Below are positions 58,985-64,000 of a stretch of DNA of 64,000 nucleotides, piece by piece. Source of the stretch: Chromobacterium sinusclupearum. Its GTDB lineage: Bacteria > Pseudomonadota > Gammaproteobacteria > Burkholderiales > Chromobacteriaceae. The stretch's first letter is position 1. Each line of letters starts with the position of its first letter. Position numbers and translations under genes: made by a program. The DNA is taken from contig NZ_PPTF01000030.1 in the NCBI RefSeq assembly GCF_002902845.1, positions 61,029 to 125,028 of the forward strand, written 5' to 3'. The notes under the pieces are model-generated. The model was not told the origin of the DNA. It did not search any database and worked only from the letters and a program-made list of their open reading frames with translations.

Positions 58985-59027
58985 GATCGATTTCGCTCCG
59001 GAGATAATCCCGGCAGTCTAGCAAAAA

Positions 59028-59387
59028 TCATCCGGGCATGACATTGAGCCAGACTTGGCCGTTTTCTTCAATCACGTCGAGGGCAGTCAGCGATTGGCCT
59101 CGACATGGTCCCCAGCTGCAATAGCCGGTGGCGGGGTGGTAGCGCGCGCCGTGGGTGCTGCAGATCAGATGGTGGCCGCTCAGGTCGAACAGCTTGCCGT
59201 CCTGCAGGTCCAGCTCAATCGGGACATGGCAGCAACGGTTTAAATAGCCATGCACCTGGCCGCGGTAGCGGATGGCGAAGGCGGGCAGGCGGCTGCCGTC
59301 GGCTTGCGCGATTTCAAAACGGTAGGCCAGGCCGCCGTCTTCAAGTTGCGCCGAGGCGCAGATCAGCAGAGCCGGGGCAGCAGCCAT
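59028..59387 (-). CDS. Rieske [2Fe-2S] domain protein
   Basis: This 119-residue protein is a single Rieske domain. The iron-sulfur ligands are in CCHVPIELD (Cys51 and His53, CxH) and CSTHGARYHP (CxxH). It has no membrane helix, so it is probably a soluble small electron carrier like those linked to oxygenases or nitrite reductase, or a stand-alone sensor. Partner unknown. Its start lies inside the 3' end of the phosphatase gene (25-base overlap), a sign of translational coupling. Confidence 0.85.
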   Translation of the reverse strand: MAAAPALLICASAQLEDGGLAYRFEIAQADGSRLPAFAIRYRGQVHGYLNRCCHVPIELDLQDGKLFDLSGHHLICSTHGARYHPATGYCSWGPCRGQSLTALDVIEENGQVWLNVMPG

Positions 59388-60019
59388 GAGGCCAGCTCGG
59401 GCAGCGAGTGGACGATGGCGCGCGGCTGGCAACGCTGCAGATGCTCGCTGGCATGGGCGCCGTGGCTGATGCCTATGCCGTGGCAGCCTGCATGGTTCGC
59501 CATCAGCAGGTCGTGGCTGGTGTCGCCGATCATCAGCGTGCGGCGGCACTCCACGCCAAAGACGTCGGTCAGCTGCAACAGCATGTCCGGATGCGGCTTG
59601 GAGTGGCATTCGTCCACGGTGCGGGTGGCGTCAAACAGCTCCGCTATGCCGGCTGCCGCGAGCGCGCGGTCCAGGCCGGCGCGGCTGCTGCCGGTGGCGA
59701 TGGCGACGAAGACGCCGTGGGCGCGGATGGCTTCCAGCGTTTCGCGGGCGGCGTCGAACAGGGTGACTTGGTCCAGATTGGCCTGGTAGTGGCGGCGGAA
59801 GGCGTCGATCAAATCCGGCATGCGATCAGCTTGCTGCTCCGGGCAGAACTGCTGCATCGCATCGGCCAGCCGCAGGCCGATGACGTGGCTGGCGGCCTCG
59901 CGCTCCGGAACGGGGAAGGCGAGGTCGCGGCAGGCTTGCTGGATGGCATGGACGATATGGCCAGTCGAGTCCATCAGCGTGCCATCCCAGTCGAACACTA
60001 CCAGATCATACTCACGCAT
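59363..60019 (-). CDS. HAD-family phosphatase (Gph-like)
   Basis: This 218-residue protein has the HAD core: nucleophile D10 and D12 in VFDWDGTLMDS, motif II IATGSSRAG, and IGDTSHDLLMANHAG at the end. A helical cap lies between. It is of phosphoglycolate-phosphatase type, but the substrate is not fixed by sequence. The gene overlaps the rluC stop (ATGA) and is found behind rluC in many proteobacteria. Confidence 0.88.
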   Translation of the reverse strand: MREYDLVVFDWDGTLMDSTGHIVHAIQQACRDLAFPVPEREAASHVIGLRLADAMQQFCPEQQADRMPDLIDAFRRHYQANLDQVTLFDAARETLEAIRAHGVFVAIATGSSRAGLDRALAAAGIAELFDATRTVDECHSKPHPDMLLQLTDVFGVECRRTLMIGDTSHDLLMANHAGCHGIGISHGAHASEHLQRCQPRAIVHSLPELASWLLPRLC

Positions 60020-60957
60020 CAGCGCCGCTCCAGGGTTTTCAGGAATTTTTCCAGCTCCGGCGGCAACGGCGCTTCCAGCTTCAGCGGGGCGCCGGTCAGC
60101 GGGTGCGGCAGGCTCAGGCTTCGGGCATGCAGGAACATGCGTTTCAGGCCGCGTTTGGCCAGTTCCTTGTTCAGCGCGAAGTCGCCGTATTTCTCGTCGC
60201 CGGCGATGGCGCAGCCATTGGCCTGCATATGCACGCGGATCTGGTGGGTGCGGCCGGTGCGCAGGTGGGCTTCCACCAGCGTGAATTCCGTGTAGCGCTG
60301 CTGGATGGCGAAGTTGGTGTGGGCGTATTGGCCGTCGTCGCCTTCCGCTACCTTGACCCGGCGCTCGCCGTCCGGCGTGTGGAACTTGAACAGCGGCAGT
60401 TTCACCTGTTTGATGTTTTCCGGCCAGTGGCCAGTGGCCAGCGCCAGATAGCGCTTGTCCGGCACGTTGTCGCGCATCATGTCGTGCAGCTTGGTCAGCG
60501 CGGAGCGTTTTTTGGCCAGCATCAGCAGGCCGGAGGTTTCGCGGTCCAGCCGGTGCACCAGCTCAAGATAGCGCCATTCCGGGTGGGCGCGCCGCAATTG
60601 CTCGATCACGCCGAAGGACACCCCGCTGCCGCCGTGCACGGCCACGCCGGCCGGCTTGTTGATCACCAGCAGCGCGTCGTCCTCGTAGATGACCGGGAAA
60701 GTGGCGGCCGGCACGACTTTTTCCGGGCGCTCGGCGATGCGGATCGGCGGAATGCGCAGCGTGTCCCCGTCCGCCACTCGGTAGCTGGCGTCGACGCGGC
60801 CCTTGTTCACGCGCACCTCGCCGGAGCGCAGAATGCGGTAGATATGGCTCTTCGGCACCCCCTTGAGCAGCCGCTGCAGGTAGTTGTCCAGCCGCTGGCC
60901 GGCATCTTCTGCGGTGACTTCAAGGAAGGTTACGGAATCTTTGCGAATGTCTGTCAT
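60019..60957 (-). CDS. rluC: 23S rRNA pseudouridine synthase RluC
   Basis: This 312-residue enzyme has an N-terminal S4 RNA-binding domain (about 18-75; AGQRLDNYLQRLLKGVPKSHIYRILRSGEVRVNKGR in pieces) and the RluA-family catalytic domain with HRLDRETSGLL (catalytic D138) and LRTGRTHQIRVHM. RluC modifies U955, U2504 and U2580 (E. coli numbering). I start at 60957 (MTDIRKDS); the upstream frame to 61161 looks non-coding. It is divergent from rne as in E. coli, which supports the name. Confidence 0.93.
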   Translation of the reverse strand: MTDIRKDSVTFLEVTAEDAGQRLDNYLQRLLKGVPKSHIYRILRSGEVRVNKGRVDASYRVADGDTLRIPPIRIAERPEKVVPAATFPVIYEDDALLVINKPAGVAVHGGSGVSFGVIEQLRRAHPEWRYLELVHRLDRETSGLLMLAKKRSALTKLHDMMRDNVPDKRYLALATGHWPENIKQVKLPLFKFHTPDGERRVKVAEGDDGQYAHTNFAIQQRYTEFTLVEAHLRTGRTHQIRVHMQANGCAIAGDEKYGDFALNKELAKRGLKRMFLHARSLSLPHPLTGAPLKLEAPLPPELEKFLKTLERR

Positions 60958-61484
60958 ATTGCTTATACTTGTGGCGCTGTCCGTGGTGCGTGGCACCCTA
61001 GAGCGGACGGCGGCCGGAAAACCACGATCACGGGTTGTTTTGCGTGATGCTGCTGCGGAGATCCGAAATGGCCGGCAGGGGCCAACTCCTGACCTGATGC
61101 CGTTTGTCACAGCCGCAGCCAAGGTTAACTCGCTCACCGAAAAGTAGCGATGGTAATGCATTTATACGCATAACGCACTCACGAGTATTCCATCTTTCGA
61201 TGCCAAGCCAGTCGAGAGATTTCGCAGCGAAGTTTGACCCGGCATGCCAGCCGTCCTGCTGTGTTTGTCCCGCCTGGTAGGCGGGATCGGCGACAACGCC
61301 GATGCGCCGGTTGCGCACAGAATAGCGGGGCTGCATGTGACTCAATTCAGGAAGTAGGCTGTCAAAGCAAACCTGTTTTTCTCGATCTTTACCTCGACAC
61401 TTCTTTCGGAAAGCGCCCATTTATAGTCACTGGGCCGTCAAATACTGGCTGCGTCCTTGCGTGAGTGCTGCGCAAGGAATGTAA
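60958..61484 (+). promoter_or_regulatory. Long leader region of rne, between divergent rluC and rne
   Basis: This 527-base gap has no gene. It holds the rluC promoter side and a probable long rne leader, as known for rne in E. coli, where leader structures allow RNase E to control its own message. Visible hairpins are CCCGCC-tggta-GGCGGG near 61269-61285, CGGCG-acaa-CGCCG just after it, and the start-proximal hairpin at 61454-61478. The remaining sequence shows no clear feature. Confidence 0.55.
61454..61478 (+). promoter_or_regulatory. Hairpin covering the rne ribosome-binding site
   Basis: TCCTTGCG pairs perfectly with CGCAAGGA, leaving 9 bases in the loop. The right arm contains the AAGGA ribosome-binding site, 6 bases before the rne ATG, so the site is closed when the hairpin forms. 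Confidence 0.7.
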
Positions 61485-64000
61485 ATGAAACGTATGTTGT
61501 TCAACGCGACGCAAGCTGAAGAGCTGCGCGTCGCCATTGTCGATGGGCAAAAGCTCGTCGACCTCGATATCGAGACCGTAGGCAAAGAGCAGCGCAAGGG
61601 GAATATCTACAAGGGTGTGATCACCCGCATCGAACCTTCGCTGGAAGCCTGCTTTGTCGATTACGGCACGGAACGCCACGGCTTCCTGCCGTTCAAGGAA
61701 GTGTCCCGCTCCTATTTCCAAGGCTATGAAGGCGGTCGTCCGCGCATTCAGGACGTGCTGCGCGAAGGCATGGAAGTGGTGGTGCAGGTGGAGAAGGACG
61801 AGCGCGGCAATAAAGGCGCGGCGCTGACCACCTATATCAGCCTGGCCGGCCGTTATCTGGTGCTGATGCCTAACAACCCGCGTGGTGGCGGCGTATCGCG
61901 CCGCATCGAGGGCGAGGAGCGCCAGGAGCTGAAAGACCTGCTGTCGCAGCTGGAAGTGCCTCACGGCATGAGCCTGATCGCCCGCACCGCCGGCATCGGC
62001 CGCAATCTGGAAGAGCTGCAGTGGGACATGGGTTACCTGATGCAGCTGTGGCGCGCCATCGAAGGCGCCGCCGGCGCGCAATCTGCTCCGTTCCTGATCC
62101 TGCAGGAAGGCAGTCTGGTGATCCGCGCGATCCGCGACTACTTCCACCCGGACATCGGCGAAGTGCTGATCGACACCGACGAAATCCACGACCAGGCCCG
62201 CCAGTTCATGAGCCATGTCATGCCTAACATGCTGTCGCGTGTGAAGCTGTACAAGGATCATGTGCCGCTGTTCTCCCGCTTCCAGATCGAACACCAGATC
62301 GAAACCGCCTTCTCGCGCAGCGTGCAGCTGCCGTCCGGCGGCGCCATCGTGATCGACCACACCGAAGCGCTGGTGTCGGTCGACGTCAACTCGGCGCGCG
62401 CCACCAAGGGCGCCGACATCGAGGAAACCGCAGTCCGCACCAACCTGGAAGCGGCCGAAGAGATCGCCCGCCAGCTGCGTCTGCGCGACTTGGGCGGCCT
62501 GGTGGTGATCGACTTCATCGACATGGAAAACCCGAAGAACCAGCGCGACGTGGAAAACCGCCTGCGCGACGTTCTGAAGCATGACCGCGCCCGCGTGCAG
62601 ATGGGCAAGCTGTCCCGCTTCGGCCTGCTGGAGCTGTCCCGTCAGCGTCTGCAGCCGTCGCTGGGCGAGACCAGCCACGAGCCGTGCCCGCGTTGCCATG
62701 GCATCGGCTTCATCCGCGGCACCGAATCGTCCGCGCTGCACATCTTGCGCATCATCCAGGAAGAGGCGATGAAGGAAAACACCGGCGCGGTGCACGCGCA
62801 GGTGCCGGTCGATGTGGCCACCTTCCTGCTGAACGAGAAGCGCGCCGAGATCCACTCCATCGAAGAACGCCTCGATGTGGACGTGGTGCTGATCCCGAAC
62901 ATCCACCTGGAAACGCCGCATTACAAGATCGTGCGCGTGCGCCACGACGACCTGGCCGAAGTGGGCGAGGCCGCGAGCTACACCCGCGTCGAAGTGCAGG
63001 AAGAGGATGTGATCACCAACTTCGGCCAGGAAAAGCCGAAGGTGGTGCGCCAGGAAGCCGCGGTCAAGGGCATCACGCCGCAGCAACCGGCGCCGACCGC
63101 TGCGCCGGCCCCGGCCGCCAAGCCGGTGGAGCAGGCTGGCCTGTTCTCCGGCATCGTGTCCTGGTTCAAGGGCCTGTTCGCGGAGCCGGAGAAGGTTGCC
63201 GAGCCGGAGAAGAAAAAGCCGGCTCCCGCAGCCGCCCGCAACGAGCAGCGCGGCAACCGTTCGCGTCAGCAGGAGCGCCGTACCGGCGCCCAGGCTCGCC
63301 GCGAGCACGAGCAGCGTCGCCAGACCGTTCAGGATGACGTGAAGCCGCGTCGCCAAGACGAGCGCAAGGATGCGGAGCGCCCGGAACGCAAGGATGCGGA
63401 GCGCAAGGAGCCTGGTCGCGAACGCGAAGAGCGCAACGAGCAGCAGCGCGAGCGCGGCAATCGCCGCCGCGAGCGCGAGGGCCGCGAGCCGCGCGAAGCG
63501 AAGGAAGTCCGCGAGCAGCAGCCGCGTGAAGAGCGCGTGAGCGACAAGGCTGAAAAGCAGGACAAGCCGCAGCAGGAGCCGCGTCGCCGTCAGGCGCCGG
63601 TGGCTGCTCCGGTTGAGGCTGAGAAGCCGCTGGTGCAGGAAGAATTGCGCGCCGAAGGCATCGAAGGCGAGCAGGCCGAGCAGCAGGAACGCGGCGAGCG
63701 CCGCCGTCGCCGCAGTCGCCGCGATCGTCGTCGCGACAATCCGGAAGCCCAGGTGGAAGGCGTAGCCGCCGAAACTGGCGCCGAAGTTCCGTTGGCGGAA
63801 GCCGCCGGCGTGGCCGCCGCAGCCGCCGTGGCGGTGGCTGCGGTGGAAGTGGCAAGCGAAGCGCCTGCAGCCCAGCTGGTGGAAGTGGAAACCAAGCCCG
63901 CCGAAGCGGTGGCGAGCGAAGTCGCTGCTCCTGTGGCCGTGCTTGAGGCGGCGCCGGCGGTGGCTGAAGTCGCCGAAGTGGCCGAGCCTATCGTGGTGGA
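61485..64000 (+). CDS. rne: Ribonuclease E (3' end outside window)
   Basis: The frame is open to the end of the window (838 codons). It is the main mRNA- and rRNA-processing endonuclease. The catalytic half is complete: S1 domain (about 39-120), the 5'-sensor/DNase-like region, catalytic D300 and D343 matching the two E. coli magnesium-binding Asp residues, and the zinc link CPRCHG (C401, C404). From about residue 560 the protein is a disordered Arg/Glu/Gln-rich scaffold, followed by an Ala/Val/Glu-rich part. A short amphipathic segment, [14 protein letters not shown] (about 547-560), resembles the membrane-targeting helix. Confidence 0.96.
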   Translation, partial: MKRMLFNATQAEELRVAIVDGQKLVDLDIETVGKEQRKGNIYKGVITRIEPSLEACFVDYGTERHGFLPFKEVSRSYFQGYEGGRPRIQDVLREGMEVVVQVEKDERGNKGAALTTYISLAGRYLVLMPNNPRGGGVSRRIEGEERQELKDLLSQLEVPHGMSLIARTAGIGRNLEELQWDMGYLMQLWRAIEGAAGAQSAPFLILQEGSLVIRAIRDYFHPDIGEVLIDTDEIHDQARQFMSHVMPNMLSRVKLYKDHVPLFSRFQIEHQIETAFSRSVQLPSGGAIVIDHTEALVSVDVNSARATKGADIEETAVRTNLEAAEEIARQLRLRDLGGLVVIDFIDMENPKNQRDVENRLRDVLKHDRARVQMGKLSRFGLLELSRQRLQPSLGETSHEPCPRCHGIGFIRGTESSALHILRIIQEEAMKENTGAVHAQVPVDVATFLLNEKRAEIHSIEERLDVDVVLIPNIHLETPHYKIVRVRHDDLAEVGEAASYTRVEVQEEDVITNFGQEKPKVVRQEAAVKGITPQQPAPTAAPAPAAKPVEQAGLFSGIVSWFKGLFAEPEKVAEPEKKKPAPAAARNEQRGNRSRQQERRTGAQARREHEQRRQTVQDDVKPRRQDERKDAERPERKDAERKEPGREREERNEQQRERGNRRREREGREPREAKEVREQQPREERVSDKAEKQDKPQQEPRRRQAPVAAPVEAEKPLVQEELRAEGIEGEQAEQQERGERRRRRSRRDRRRDNPEAQVEGVAAETGAEVPLAEAAGVAAAAAVAVAAVEVASEAPAAQLVEVETKPAEAVASEVAAPVAVLEAAPAVAEVAEVAEPIVV

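Noticed and set aside
61389..63356. 655-codon open frame on the minus strand opposite rne
   Set aside because: It lies opposite a certain gene, has the low-complexity His/Arg/Leu-rich look of a GC-rich antisense frame and resembles no family. Similar long antisense frames opposite prkA (44585-46231), cysS (2436-3674), liuA (19452-20864), aacS (10860-12434), the MFS gene (24387-25631) and the acyl-CoA dehydrogenase (40725-42032) were rejected for the same reason.

Overview
The window is GC-rich, densely packed bacterial DNA. Its gene content (ushA, a PPi-type phosphofructokinase, aat-bpt, a motD-type flagellar gene, prkA-yeaH-spoVR, rluC divergent from rne, bamE divergent from fur) points to a betaproteobacterium, most likely of the order Neisseriales close to Chromobacterium. 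That placement is inferred from gene content and protein style, not from a search. No rRNA, tRNA, CRISPR array, prophage or complete insertion sequence was seen.

Layout. 1-6.8 kb: end of ushA, a phosphofructokinase, cysS, rpmE, and a pair of glycosyltransferase-like genes. 7.1-10.2 kb: a LysR regulator divergent from an SDR-type oxidoreductase, a dispersed repeat, and an HDOD protein. 10.4-20.8 kb: one long minus-strand leucine/isovalerate catabolic operon (liuA, an NTF2-like gene, liuB, liuC, liuD, a TPR gene, a GyrI-like gene, mvaB, aacS). It covers isovaleryl-CoA to acetoacetyl-CoA and ends at a strong terminator. Three of its spacers carry copies of one large inverted-repeat element, and a palindromic operator lies upstream of liuA. 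The same operator recurs at 33.25 kb between a MerR-family LiuR-like regulator and an acyl-CoA synthetase gene, so the two loci look like one regulon.

20.9-24.2 kb: a Nudix gene, a YaiI-family gene, and a lower-GC islet with an unknown gene, an EamA transporter and a PAS-LuxR regulator. 24.4-28.6 kb: a YhjX-like transporter next to a YpdA/YpdB-like two-component system, with a tandem 21-bp-spaced direct repeat in front of the transporter matching the YpdB target known from E. coli. 28.7-33.2 kb: a three-domain flavin/iron-sulfur oxidoreductase, a MarR regulator with three evenly spaced palindromes, an EamA exporter, a GNAT gene and the LiuR-like gene.

33.3-44.1 kb: acyl-CoA synthetase, a YecA-type SEC-C protein, a YqhD-like alcohol dehydrogenase, DcuC, two 270-bp MITE-like repeats enclosing a pair of related DUF5610-like genes, a multi-domain acyl-CoA dehydrogenase, and a DUF2062/Nudix/PilZ cluster with overlapping genes. 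44.4-49.3 kb: the prkA-yeaH-spoVR stress operon. 50-57 kb: heme-type ABC genes hmuV/hmuU behind dapB and bamE, divergent from fur-aat-bpt, then a glycine-zipper lipoprotein and pyrD. 56.6-61 kb: a tightly overlapping minus-strand set (rluC, HAD phosphatase, Rieske protein, sppA, motD, nitroreductase) divergent from rne, which runs off the end of the window.
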